DNA from: Claveliimonas intestinigallinarum
Lineage (GTDB): Bacteria; Bacillota; Clostridia; Lachnospirales; Lachnospiraceae
DNA: 26,929 bases
Assembly (NCBI GenBank): GCA_019115145.1
Contig: DXED01000007.1
Location: forward strand, 1-26,929
Direction: 5' to 3'
Of this stretch, positions 15,954 to 23,802 are shown one piece after another. Numbering within the stretch: position 1 is the first letter of the stretch; every line of letters begins with the position of its first letter. The position numbers and the translations under genes were made by a program. Under the pieces are notes generated by a model. That model was not told the origin of the DNA and did no database searches. It saw only the letters and a program-made list of their open reading frames with translations.

Positions 15954-17264
15954 TTACACCTCCTTCAGGATGCGGACTGCCTCGTCCATCTCTTCTTTTG
16001 TGTTCATCTCCGTGCAGCACCAGAGGATCCGGTGATCGTCCAGGGGAAGTCCCCCCAGGATTCCATGCCCCTCCAGCGCCTGCAGCGCCCGGCCGGACTC
16101 CTTTTCTGACACGGTCACGAACTCGTGGAAAAACTCGCCCCTGTTCTCCAGCTCAAAGCCGGCCTCTCCCAGCCTTTTTGCAAAGTAGTGGGCCTTGGAC
16201 ATACAGGAGGAGGCGGCTCTTTCAAGCCCCTCGTTTCCCATGGCTGTCAGGTAGACGCCCACCGCCAGGGCGCAGAGAGCCTGATTGGAACAGATGTTGC
16301 TGGACGCCTTCTCCCTGCGGATGTGCTGCTCTCTGGCCTGGAGAGTCAGCACGTAGCCGGTCTTTCCGTTCCGGTCCTTCGTCTGTCCCACGATCCTGCC
16401 AGGCAGCTTGCGCATCATGGCTCTGGTGGCAGCCATAAAGCCCAGGTAGGGTCCTCCGAAGGCGAGAGGAAGCCCCAGGGGCTGTCCCTCTCCCACCGCT
16501 ACATCGGCCCCGTACTCGGCCGGCGTCTTCATAATTCCAAGGGAAATAGGGTTCACGCTCATAATGAATTTGCCCCCTACCTGGTGGACCGCCTCCCCGA
16601 TCTCCTCTGCAGGCTCCAGGTTTCCGTAATAGTTAGGGTGCTGAATGAGAACGCAGGCGGTCTCCCCCGCCAGCCGTTCCTTCAGCCACTCCACATCCGT
16701 CACGCCGTCCTTTTCCGGTATCACCTCCAGCTCCATCCCGTTTCCAAAGCAGTAGGTCTTTACCGTCTCCAGCGTGTAGGGGAGAACGGCGGCAGATATG
16801 TAGGCTTTGCCTCGCTTCCTCTCCCTGCACATGGCCACTCCCTCTGCCGCGGCTGAGGCGCCGTCATAGACAGAGGCGTTGGACACGTCCATCCCGGTCA
16901 GGTCGCAGATCATGGTCTGATACTCAAAGATAGACTGGAGAATTCCCTGGCTGATCTCCGCCTGATAAGGGGTGTAGGCAGTCTGGAGATTTTCCTTGGA
17001 TGTCACGCTGCCCACCACGGCCGGGATATAGTGGCGGTAGGCCCCCGCTCCCCGGAAAATGGTGGGGAACACTTTATTTTTTGCAGCAATGGACTGCATC
17101 TTTCTCTTTACTTCCAGCTCAGAAAGCCCTGCAGGTATGTTCAGTCCGCCCTTCAGCTTCACCTCCTCCGGGATATCCCGGAACAGGTCGTCCATGGACT
17201 CATAGCCGGCGGCCTCAAGCATTGCCTGCCGTTCCTCCTGGGTGTTCGGCACATAGCTTCCCAT
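15954..17264 (-). CDS. gcvPA: Glycine dehydrogenase (decarboxylating) subunit 1
   Basis: This is the N-terminal half of the P protein of the glycine cleavage system, forming a heterodimer pair with GcvPB. The opening MGSYVPNTQEERQAMLEAAG and the later GAGAYRHYIPAVV, PYQAEISQGILQSIFEYQTM and GMDVSNASVYDGASAAAEG are characteristic. LQAREQHIRREKASSNICSN marks the C-terminal part. At 436 residues it has the usual length. The ATG at 17264 follows AAGGAGG with a 7-nt spacer. It sits between gcvH (41 nt gap) and gcvPB (3 nt gap). Confidence 0.96.
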   Translation of the reverse strand: MGSYVPNTQEERQAMLEAAGYESMDDLFRDIPEEVKLKGGLNIPAGLSELEVKRKMQSIAAKNKVFPTIFRGAGAYRHYIPAVVGSVTSKENLQTAYTPYQAEISQGILQSIFEYQTMICDLTGMDVSNASVYDGASAAAEGVAMCRERKRGKAYISAAVLPYTLETVKTYCFGNGMELEVIPEKDGVTDVEWLKERLAGETACVLIQHPNYYGNLEPAEEIGEAVHQVGGKFIMSVNPISLGIMKTPAEYGADVAVGEGQPLGLPLAFGGPYLGFMAATRAMMRKLPGRIVGQTKDRNGKTGYVLTLQAREQHIRREKASSNICSNQALCALAVGVYLTAMGNEGLERAASSCMSKAHYFAKRLGEAGFELENRGEFFHEFVTVSEKESGRALQALEGHGILGGLPLDDHRILWCCTEMNTKEEMDEAVRILKEV

Positions 17265-17305
17265 ATATTTTCCTCCTTCTGTTTTTCTCCTTTGCCCGTA
17301 TGCCC

Positions 17306-17689
17306 TTATGCGTCCTTCTCGCTCTCCACAAACGCCTCATACTCCGCCGCTGTCAGCAGCTCCTCCCGGTCAGAAATATCCTTGACTCTGACAAACCAGG
17401 CATCGTAGGGCGCCTCATTGATGGACTCCGGCGCGTCCAGAAGCTCCTCGTTCACAGCGCTCACCACGCCGGTCACAGGGGAGTACACATCTGACACGGC
17501 CTTGACAGACTCCACATCCGCGAAGCTCTCCCCGGTAGTTACCTCGTCGCCCTCCTCCGGGAGATTGACGAACACAAGATCCCCCAGCTCAGACTGGGCG
17601 TAGTCTGTCAGTCCGATGAGGACCTCCTCGCCCTCCTCTTTTACCCACTCGTGTGATTTTGAATACAGCAGTCCCTCTCTTAATTCCAT
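17306..17689 (-). CDS. gcvH: Glycine cleavage system H protein
   Basis: This 127-residue lipoyl carrier shuttles the aminomethyl group from the P to the T protein and electrons to Lpd. The lipoylated lysine is K63 in ESVKAVSD, between the strands DLVFVNLPEEGDEV and SPVTGVVSAVNE of the hybrid barrel. LLYSKSHEWV opens the domain and ENEE-like NEAPYDAWFVRV closes it. I chose the ATG at 17689 because AAAGGAG lies 8 nt upstream; an in-frame GTG at 17707 would place that ribosome site inside the coding region. It lies 69 nt downstream of gcvT with no sign of a terminator. Confidence 0.95.
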   Translation of the reverse strand: MELREGLLYSKSHEWVKEEGEEVLIGLTDYAQSELGDLVFVNLPEEGDEVTTGESFADVESVKAVSDVYSPVTGVVSAVNEELLDAPESINEAPYDAWFVRVKDISDREELLTAAEYEAFVESEKDA

Positions 17690-17758
17690 GATCTTTTCTC
17701 CTTTCACTCTCTATGCTCTGTTTGTTTCTCCTGTTGCTCTCTTTATATCTCTGTTATC

Positions 17759-18847
17759 CTACTTACTTCTCTTGTAAAACGGAAGGGGTACGATCTGGGC
17801 CTCCACCCGGCGTCCTCTCACGTCTGCCTCCACCTTTGTCCCCGGCTCGGTACAGTCCGCGTCCACCAGGGCCATGGCCACCGGGCAGCCCAGATAGGGA
17901 CAGTGGGTCCCGGATGTAGTGTGGCCGATAAGCCGGTCGCCCAGGTACACATCCTGATGTTCTCTTATGATGCCCCGGCCGGTCACCTTCAGTCCAATGC
18001 GCTTTCTCGCCGGTTCTCCCTTCTCCTCAAGAGCCTTCTTCCCGATAAAGTCCTCCTTTGTCATCTTCACGGCAAATCCCAGGCCGGCCTCAAGTGGTGT
18101 CACCTGTTCGTCCATCTCGTGGCCGTAGAGGGGCATAGCTGCCTCCATCCGGAGAGTGTCTCTGGCTCCCAGTCCGCAGGGGATGAGTCCCTCCTCCTTC
18201 CCGGCCTCGAGAAGAGCGTCCCACATCTCCTGGGCCCTTGCGCTGTCCAGGTAGATCTCCACCCCGTCCTCGCCTGTGTAACCGGTCTTTGAGATGATAC
18301 AGGGAATACCCGCGGCCTCCGTGTCAAACACAGCGTGATAGTATTTCTTCGGGATATTTTCCTCCGGGGCGAGCTTGCGCAGGATCTCCATGGCCTTCGG
18401 GCCCTGAAGAGCCAGCTGGGCGTACTGGTCTGACACATCCGTGAATGTCACTTCCCCGAACTGATGGTCCAGCATCCACTGGTAATCCTTGTCCTTGTTG
18501 GCCGCATTGACTACAATGAAATAATCCTCATCGCCCTTTTTGTATACGATCAGATCATCCACCGTGCCCCCCTGCTCATTGCACATGGGGCTGTATCTGG
18601 CCTGACCGTCCGTCAGGTTGTCAAAATTGTTGGTCAGCATCATCTGCAGGTTGGCCAGGGCGTCCTTCCCCTGACAGAGGATCTCTCCCATGTGGGACAC
18701 GTCAAAGAGACCCGCCTGGGTGCGCACTGCCATGTGCTCCTTGATCACTCCTTCCTTGTACTGTACCGGGAGAAGGTATCCCCCAAAGGGCACGATCTTT
18801 CCGCCCGCCTTCACATGCGCCTCATAGAGCGGTGTTTTCAATTCCAT
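17759..18847 (-). CDS. gcvT: Aminomethyltransferase (glycine cleavage T protein)
   Basis: This folate enzyme moves the aminomethyl carbon from GcvH to THF, giving 5,10-methylene-THF and NH3. The N-terminal LYEAHVKAGGKIVPFGGY, FDVSHMGEI, QARYSPMCNEQGGTVDDLIVY and the later YTGEDGVEIYL and LGARDTLRMEAAMPLYGHE are conserved T-protein segments. At 362 residues it has the normal length. The ATG at 18847 follows AAAGGAGG. It is the first gene of the glycine operon. The leader carries a glycine riboswitch and terminator. Confidence 0.97.
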   Translation of the reverse strand: MELKTPLYEAHVKAGGKIVPFGGYLLPVQYKEGVIKEHMAVRTQAGLFDVSHMGEILCQGKDALANLQMMLTNNFDNLTDGQARYSPMCNEQGGTVDDLIVYKKGDEDYFIVVNAANKDKDYQWMLDHQFGEVTFTDVSDQYAQLALQGPKAMEILRKLAPEENIPKKYYHAVFDTEAAGIPCIISKTGYTGEDGVEIYLDSARAQEMWDALLEAGKEEGLIPCGLGARDTLRMEAAMPLYGHEMDEQVTPLEAGLGFAVKMTKEDFIGKKALEEKGEPARKRIGLKVTGRGIIREHQDVYLGDRLIGHTTSGTHCPYLGCPVAMALVDADCTEPGTKVEADVRGRRVEAQIVPLPFYKRSK

Positions 18848-18889
18848 TCCTACTTTTCCTCCTTTGCCGGACTTACATTTAAGAGACAG

Positions 18890-18944
18890 ATAAAATAAAA
18901 CAGGGAGAGACTGTCCCCTTCATTTGAAATCAGTCTCTCCCTGT
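18890..18944 (-). terminator. Riboswitch-controlled terminator in the gcvT leader
   Basis: A 14-bp stem pairs ACAGGGAGAGACTG (18900-18913) with CAGTCTCTCCCTGT (18931-18944) around a 17-nt loop. On the minus strand the T-rich tract TTTTATTTTA follows. It lies between the glycine aptamer and gcvT, about 45 nt before the start codon. Confidence 0.9.
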
Positions 18945-19066
18945 CTGTTCATCCAGAGCCTCGTCCGAACCCAATACCTTTGCCTGAGAGTTTCAAGTGT
19001 CCCCTTGCCCCTTCGGCGCTGCCTCAGATATATGTGACAGTCTCTCTTGGATCCTTCACCCGATCA
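18945..19066 (-). ncRNA. Glycine riboswitch, single aptamer, in the gcvT leader
   Basis: Read on the minus strand, the leader contains the glycine aptamer core. The P1 strand GGATCCAA (19054-19047) pairs with TTGGGTTC (18974-18967, two wobbles). GAGAG of P2 pairs with CTCTC. GCGCCGAAGGGGCAA (19019-19005) and CTCTCAGGCAAAGG (18990-18977) are the invariant glycine-binding segments. GGACGAGGCTCTGGA follows, which matches the inter-aptamer linker of tandem forms. No second GCGCCGAAGG core follows, so this is a singleton, perhaps with a remnant of the second aptamer. The ligand and the controlled glycine-cleavage genes agree. Confidence 0.93.
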
Positions 19067-19089
19067 TTTGTCTCATTAAATCTGGCTCT

Positions 19090-19118
19090 ATTATAACCGC
19101 CCGTGAATTTTCTGTCAA
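19090..19118 (-). promoter_or_regulatory. Consensus promoter of the glycine cleavage operon
   Basis: On the minus strand perfect TTGACA (19113-19118) and TATAAT (19090-19095) boxes are separated by 17 bp. Transcription would start near 19083, just before the riboswitch. The 330-nt gap between gcvT and the ACT gene is therefore filled by promoter, aptamer and terminator. Two ACAATTGT palindromes (19118-19125 and 19145-19152) lie at and above the -35 box. Confidence 0.9.
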
Positions 19119-19178
19119 CAATTGTTTTTTATTTGACATTTCGTACAATTGTCTATTTTTTCACAACTCTGCAGTTTT

Positions 19179-19622
19179 TTACACGTTAGCCCGGTATGCC
19201 TCGTCTGCAGTATACACATCAAAGCCGCTTCCCTTCAGGATGTCGATCACTCTTCCCGGCTCGTCGCTTTTCAGCACTGCCGCCGCGTCGCTTCCATTGG
19301 CAAAGGCGTACATGTACTCGATATTGACCTCTCCCTCCACAAGCTGGTGCATAGCCTTGGAAAGCGAGCCCGTGGCGTGAGGCACCCGCAGGGCCACCAC
19401 GTCCGTGAGCATGGCCGTGATCCCCTCCTCCTTCAGGACCATCCGTCCCTTGTGGGGGTCCGATACGATCATCCGGAGCATACCATACTCGGAGGTGTCC
19501 GCCAGACTGAGGGCCACGATATTCACGCCGCCCTTTGCCAGCGCTGCCAGCACCTCGTCCAGACGTCCCTCCCTGTTCTCCAGAAATACGGATAACTGCT
19601 GTACTGTATTACTAATTCCCAT
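19179..19622 (-). CDS. Tandem ACT-domain protein (second copy)
   Basis: The 147-residue protein has two ACT folds. The first is around QLSVFLENREGRLDEVLAAL with NIVALSLADTSEYGMLRMIV. The second is around ALRVPHATGSLSKAMHQLVEGEVNIEYMYAF. ACT domains bind amino acids and act as allosteric sensors. Tandem ACT proteins of this size typically accompany aryl-CoA ligase and indolepyruvate oxidoreductase genes. It is distinct from the ACT protein at 21013-21432, though alike in layout. The ATG at 19622 follows AAGGAGGGG. It lies 16 nt after the second ligase gene and is the last gene of the operon. No clear terminator follows. The likely ligand is an aromatic amino acid, by context only. Confidence 0.85.
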   Translation of the reverse strand: MGISNTVQQLSVFLENREGRLDEVLAALAKGGVNIVALSLADTSEYGMLRMIVSDPHKGRMVLKEEGITAMLTDVVALRVPHATGSLSKAMHQLVEGEVNIEYMYAFANGSDAAAVLKSDEPGRVIDILKGSGFDVYTADEAYRANV

Positions 19623-19638
19623 GATATTCCCCTCCTTC

Positions 19639-20970
19639 TTACATCTGCCTGTTGTCGATGACGCGCTTGGCCTTGCCTTCGCTTCTCTGGATGGTCTTGG
19701 GCTCCACCAGCTTCACGCGCACAGACACGCCAAGCGCCTGTTTCAGTACTGCTGCCACTTTGTTCTTCAGCTCATCCAGCTTGCGGATTTCGTCGGAGAA
19801 ATATCTCTCGTCCACTTCCACCATGACAGTGAGCACATCCATGTTGTTCTCTCTGTCCACGATCATCAGATAGTGAGGCGCTACGCCGCCGCCCATGGAC
19901 AGGAGGGCTGTCTCCACCTGGGTCGGGAATACATTCACGCCGCGGATGACCTTCATGTCGTCGGTGCGTCCTGTGAACTTGTGGATCCTCACGAGCGTTC
20001 TCCCACACTTGCAGGTGCCGTGGGTCATACTCGTCAGGTCCTTTGTGCGGTAGCGGATCAGGGGCATTCCTTCCTTGGATAGGGTTGTGAACACCAGCTC
20101 TCCCGTCTCTCCGTCCGCGCAGGGCTCGTAGGTCGCAGGATTGATCAGCTCCGGATAGAAATGGTCCTCGTATACATGGAGTCCCTCGTGGTGGATGCAG
20201 TCCAGGGCAACGCCCGGTCCTGTCACCTCACAGAGGCCGTAAATATCAAAGCAGTTGATATGGAGGATATCTTCAATCTTTCTGCGCATCTCCTCCGTCC
20301 AGGGCTCCGCACCGTGGATGCCCGCCTTCAGCTGCATGCGGTCCACAAGCCCTGCCTCCTGGATGGACTCGGCCAGGTAGAGGGCGTAGGACGGGGTGCA
20401 GGCGAAGGCTGTGGCTCCGAAATCCTCCATGCACATCATCTGTCTCTGGGTATTCCCCGCAGACATGGGAATGGCCATAGCTCCCAGCTGCATAGCGCCA
20501 TAGTCGAGCCCCATACCTCCCGTGAAAAGCCCGTACCCGTAACAGATGTGGATGCGGTCCTCGCTTGTAAGGCCGGCCATAGTGAGGGCCCTGGCCACGC
20601 ACTCACCCCACACCTCCACGTCATACTTTGTGTAGGAGGCCAGTGTCAGCTTGCCTGTCGTGCCGGATGTTCCCTGTACCCGGGCGATCTTCTCCTGGGG
20701 CACTGCCAGCAGACCGAAAGGATAGTAGTCTCTTAAGTCCTCCTTTGTGGTGAAGGGCAGCTTTCCTATATCCTCAATCCCCCGGATATCGCCGGGCTCC
20801 ACACCTTTTTGCTGCATTTTTCTCCGGTAGAAGGGTACGTTCTCATACACTCTCTTTACCTGCTTAACAAGCTTTTCACTCTGCAGGGCGCTCATCTCGT
20901 CCCTGCTCATACACTCGATCTTCGGATCCCTGATCCTCTCCTGCCAATTTTCTAATGATACTCCTGCCAT
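19639..20970 (-). CDS. Phenylacetate-CoA ligase family protein (second copy)
   Basis: This AMP-forming adenylating enzyme of 443 residues joins an aryl-acetate to CoA, or runs in reverse. The phosphate-binding loop is VQGTSGTTGKLTLASYT. Other ANL motifs are YGLCEVTGPGVALDC, the hinge region GRTDDMKVIRGVNVFPTQVE, and the C-terminal lysine segment RSEGKAKRVID. The opening differs from the other ligase in this operon (MAGVSLENWQERIRDPKIE). The ATG at 20970 has GGAG about 11 nt upstream. It stands between the two ACT genes. The true acid could be phenylacetate, 4-hydroxyphenylacetate or indoleacetate. Having two diverged copies suggests different substrates or directions. Confidence 0.85.
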   Translation of the reverse strand: MAGVSLENWQERIRDPKIECMSRDEMSALQSEKLVKQVKRVYENVPFYRRKMQQKGVEPGDIRGIEDIGKLPFTTKEDLRDYYPFGLLAVPQEKIARVQGTSGTTGKLTLASYTKYDVEVWGECVARALTMAGLTSEDRIHICYGYGLFTGGMGLDYGAMQLGAMAIPMSAGNTQRQMMCMEDFGATAFACTPSYALYLAESIQEAGLVDRMQLKAGIHGAEPWTEEMRRKIEDILHINCFDIYGLCEVTGPGVALDCIHHEGLHVYEDHFYPELINPATYEPCADGETGELVFTTLSKEGMPLIRYRTKDLTSMTHGTCKCGRTLVRIHKFTGRTDDMKVIRGVNVFPTQVETALLSMGGGVAPHYLMIVDRENNMDVLTVMVEVDERYFSDEIRKLDELKNKVAAVLKQALGVSVRVKLVEPKTIQRSEGKAKRVIDNRQM

Positions 20971-21012
20971 TTTCTTTTACTCCTATTCTTGATACTTTTG
21001 GTGCGGCCAGGC

Positions 21013-21432
21013 CTACAGGTCTGACTCGTCTACCATCTTCACACCTGCATCCTTAAGAATGGAAGCTGCTTTCTCATAATCGTCGGTGCTGAAAACCAGA
21101 ACCGGAGCGCGTCCTTCGCGGATTACAAATGAATAGATGTAGCGCACGTTTATGCTGTTTTCTGCAAGTACTGCCAACATCTGATTGAGATTGCCCTTTT
21201 TGTCCTCCAGCTCTGCGCCGATGACATCATTCACTCTGACGACAAATCCCCTCTCAGTGAGATAACCCTTCGCCTCTGTTGGCTTATCTACTACGAGACG
21301 AAGGATCCCAAACTCCGGAGTATCAAAAGACGCGACGGCCCGGATGTTGATGTGTGCTTCTGTGAGCTTGGATGTAACCTCCATCAGGCTGCCCGGCTTA
21401 TTCTCCACGAAAACTGATAGCTGCTTGATCAT
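21013..21432 (-). CDS. Tandem ACT-domain protein (first copy)
   Basis: The 139-residue protein has two ACT folds, about residues 1-67 (MIKQLSVFVENKPGSLMEVT, AHINIRAVASFDTPEFGILRLVV) and 70-139 (VIGAELEDKKGNLNQMLAVLAENSINVRYIYSF). Its sequence differs from the second ACT protein but the architecture is the same. A strong AAGGAGGTG site lies before the ATG at 21432. It lies 36 nt after iorB and 42 nt before the second ligase. It probably senses an aromatic amino acid and controls an enzyme of this operon. That role is inferred from context, since no DNA-binding or catalytic domain is present. Confidence 0.87.
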   Translation of the reverse strand: MIKQLSVFVENKPGSLMEVTSKLTEAHINIRAVASFDTPEFGILRLVVDKPTEAKGYLTERGFVVRVNDVIGAELEDKKGNLNQMLAVLAENSINVRYIYSFVIREGRAPVLVFSTDDYEKAASILKDAGVKMVDESDL

Positions 21433-21468
21433 GTGACACCTCCTTTTTTCTGGTCCTTAAAATCTATA

Positions 21469-22047
21469 TCATCTTGCAGTAAGGTGATATCCTGTGTCAA
21501 ATGCCTTCCTGTTGATATCTATTGTCTTTGGCGGCACTGTATTTTCAATGACCCTGTACCAGTCCTCCTTGCTGAAATCCATGTGCTGCGCCGCCACGCC
21601 CAGCACGATCATGTTGAACACCTTTGGATTGCCCAGCCTCTTGGACTCCTCCGTGGCGTTGACCGCGTACACCTTGTGGGTCTTCCCCAGCTCCTCCAGG
21701 ATGCCCTCCGGATAGCTGGCGCTGCCGATCACGACAGGCATGGGGTCTATCCTCCAGTCATTGACTACAAGGGCCCCGTCCTTTTTGAGGAAATGGGCGT
21801 ACCGCATGGCCTCCAGTCTCTCGAAGGCGATGATCACGTCCGCCTGCCCTTCCTCCACGATGGGCTCCGCCACCTTGTCTCCGTAGCGCACAAAGGTGAC
21901 AACGCTTCCGCCCCTCTGGGCCATACCGTGCACCTCGGACAGCTTCACGTCATAGCCCCCGGCGATGGCCAGCCCTCCCAGGACACGGCTGGTGAGCAGG
22001 GTCCCCTGGCCGCCCACGCCTACGATCATAATATTTTTTACTGCCAT
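21469..22047 (-). CDS. iorB: Indolepyruvate:ferredoxin oxidoreductase, beta subunit
   Basis: This 192-residue gamma-type domain of the 2-oxoacid:ferredoxin oxidoreductase family partners IorA. It starts MAVKNIMIVGVGGQGTLLTS, the conserved nucleotide-like loop of these subunits, followed by SEVHGMAQRGGSVVTFVRYG, which is diagnostic of IorB. The enzyme decarboxylates aryl-pyruvates to aryl-acetyl-CoA with reduction of ferredoxin. The ATG at 22047 overlaps the TAA of iorA by one base (TAATG) and has GGAAGG upstream, so the two subunits are translated together. Confidence 0.94.
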   Translation of the reverse strand: MAVKNIMIVGVGGQGTLLTSRVLGGLAIAGGYDVKLSEVHGMAQRGGSVVTFVRYGDKVAEPIVEEGQADVIIAFERLEAMRYAHFLKKDGALVVNDWRIDPMPVVIGSASYPEGILEELGKTHKVYAVNATEESKRLGNPKVFNMIVLGVAAQHMDFSKEDWYRVIENTVPPKTIDINRKAFDTGYHLTAR

Positions 22048-23801
22048 TATCTGTCACCTTCCTTTACCAGTTCGATCGCCCCGAATTTGCACAGCGACTG
22101 GCACAGTCCGCATCCGGTGCACATCGTATCGTCAATATGGATGGTTCCGTCTTCGTTTCTCGTCATGGCCGGACATCCCGGTTTCATGCACATGCCGCAC
22201 TTCTTGCATTTGTCCGCATGTACAGTGTAGAGAGGCTTCTTCGCCTTGGACAGGAGCACACAGGGGGTCTTTGTGATGATGACCGACACCTCGTCCCTTG
22301 CCACCTCTTCCCTGATGGCCTTCTCCAGAGTGTCAATGTCCAGAGCATTGATCTCCTGCACGTGCTTCACGCCCAGTGCCCGGCAAAGTCCCGGGATGTC
22401 GATGGCGTAGGTGGGGTCGCCCTGGAGCGTCTTGCCCGTGGCCGCGTGGTCCTGATGTCCTGTCATTCCGGTGGTGGAATTGTCCAGGATGATCACCGTT
22501 CCCGTGGCCTTGTTGTACATCATGTTCATGAGGGAATTGACACCTGTATGTAAAAATGTGGAGTCGCCGATGACGGCTACCCAGTTTTTAATATAGTCTT
22601 TGCCCTTCGCCTTTTCCATTCCGTGGAGAGTGGAAATGCTGGCACCCATACAGACGGTGGTGTCCACCACGCTCAGCGGCGCTACCGCTCCCAGCGTATA
22701 GCATCCGATATCGCCTGCCCCGTGTATCTTCAGCTTGTTCAGCACATAATAGACGCTGCGGTGGGGACATCCCGGGCAGAGGATAGGCGGGCGTCCCGGC
22801 ACCTGGGCCGGCGCATCAAGCTGCAGGTCCTCATGGAGGATGGCTTCCCTGAGCATATTGGCGCTGTACTCGCCCTGCACGGTAAAGATCTCCTTGCCGA
22901 TGGCTTTAATGCCCCAGGACTTCACCTGCTCCTCGATCACCGGATCCAGCTCCTCCACGATATAGAGCGTTTCCACCTTTGACGCAAAGTCCTCGATCAG
23001 CTTTCTCGGCAGAGGATTGACCATGCCAAGTTTCAGCACGGATGCCTCCGGCAGCACTTCTTTTACATACTGGTAGGGAATACCGCTTGTGATGACGCCG
23101 ATCTTCGTATCGTTCATCTCCACCCTGTTGATGGAAAGTGTGTTGGCTGCCTCAGCCAGCTCCTCCATCCGCCTCTCGATGACCACATGGCGCCCCTTCG
23201 CGTTGCCTGGCATCATGACGTTCTTGGCCGGGTCTCTCTCGTAGGGCTTATCCGGCACTTCCTCTCTCTCACACAGCTCTACCAGCCCCTGGGAGTGGGC
23301 CAGCCGGGTAGTGGTCCGGTACACGAAGGGCCGGTCAAACTGCTCGCTCAGGTCAAAGGCCAGCTTCATGAACTCCTTTGCCTCCGCGCTGTCGGAGGGC
23401 TCCAGCACCGGCAGGTGGGCCGCCCTTGCCACCATCCTTGTGTCCTGCTCGTTCTGGGAGCTGTAAAGTCCCGGATCGTCGGCCACCACGATGACAAGGC
23501 CCCCGTTCACTCCCATGTAGGAGACGGTGTAGGCCGGGTCTGCCGCCACGTTAAAGCCCACGTGCTTCATACAGGACATAGCTCTCGTCCCCGCTATGGA
23601 GGCGCCGATAGCCACCTCTGTGGCCACCTTCTCGTTGGGAGACCACTCGCAGTACAGGTCGTCTCTGTACTGTACAAGATATTCGCTTATCTCCGTGCTC
23701 GGCGTGCCCGGGTAGGCGGCTGACACCTTCACTCCCGCCTCGTAGGCGCCTCTGGCAATGGCCTCATTGCCGAGCATGATCACTCTCTTTGACTCTGACA
23801 T
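22047..23801 (-). CDS. iorA: Indolepyruvate:ferredoxin oxidoreductase, alpha subunit
   Basis: This is the large TPP and Fe-S subunit. The N-terminal pyrimidine domain has NEAIARGAYEAGVKVSAAYPGTPSTEISEY. The TPP domain has CPGCPHRSVYY and GDSTFLHTGVNSLMNMMYN. The C-terminus carries a two-cluster ferredoxin domain, CKKCGMCMKPGCP and CTGCGLCQSLCKF. With 584-588 residues it has the normal length. I prefer the ATG at 23801, one base after the TAA of the upstream ligase, because AAAGGATGG then lies at a good distance. An ATG at 23813 would leave almost no space for its ribosome site and would overlap the ligase. The enzyme acts on phenyl-, hydroxyphenyl- and indole-pyruvate in characterised relatives. 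Confidence 0.95.
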   Translation of the reverse strand: MSESKRVIMLGNEAIARGAYEAGVKVSAAYPGTPSTEISEYLVQYRDDLYCEWSPNEKVATEVAIGASIAGTRAMSCMKHVGFNVAADPAYTVSYMGVNGGLVIVVADDPGLYSSQNEQDTRMVARAAHLPVLEPSDSAEAKEFMKLAFDLSEQFDRPFVYRTTTRLAHSQGLVELCEREEVPDKPYERDPAKNVMMPGNAKGRHVVIERRMEELAEAANTLSINRVEMNDTKIGVITSGIPYQYVKEVLPEASVLKLGMVNPLPRKLIEDFASKVETLYIVEELDPVIEEQVKSWGIKAIGKEIFTVQGEYSANMLREAILHEDLQLDAPAQVPGRPPILCPGCPHRSVYYVLNKLKIHGAGDIGCYTLGAVAPLSVVDTTVCMGASISTLHGMEKAKGKDYIKNWVAVIGDSTFLHTGVNSLMNMMYNKATGTVIILDNSTTGMTGHQDHAATGKTLQGDPTYAIDIPGLCRALGVKHVQEINALDIDTLEKAIREEVARDEVSVIITKTPCVLLSKAKKPLYTVHADKCKKCGMCMKPGCPAMTRNEDGTIHIDDTMCTGCGLCQSLCKFGAIELVKEGDR

Positions 23802-23802
23802 T

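Noticed and set aside
18900..18960. A second glycine aptamer after the first
   Set aside because: The linker GGACGA..CTCTGGA is present, but no second GCGCCGAAGG core or CTCAGGCAAA segment follows; the region is taken up by the terminator.
19106..19124. A CodY box (AATTTTCTG... at the gcv promoter)
   Set aside because: Only about 11 of 15 positions match the CodY consensus, which is weak in AT-rich promoter DNA.
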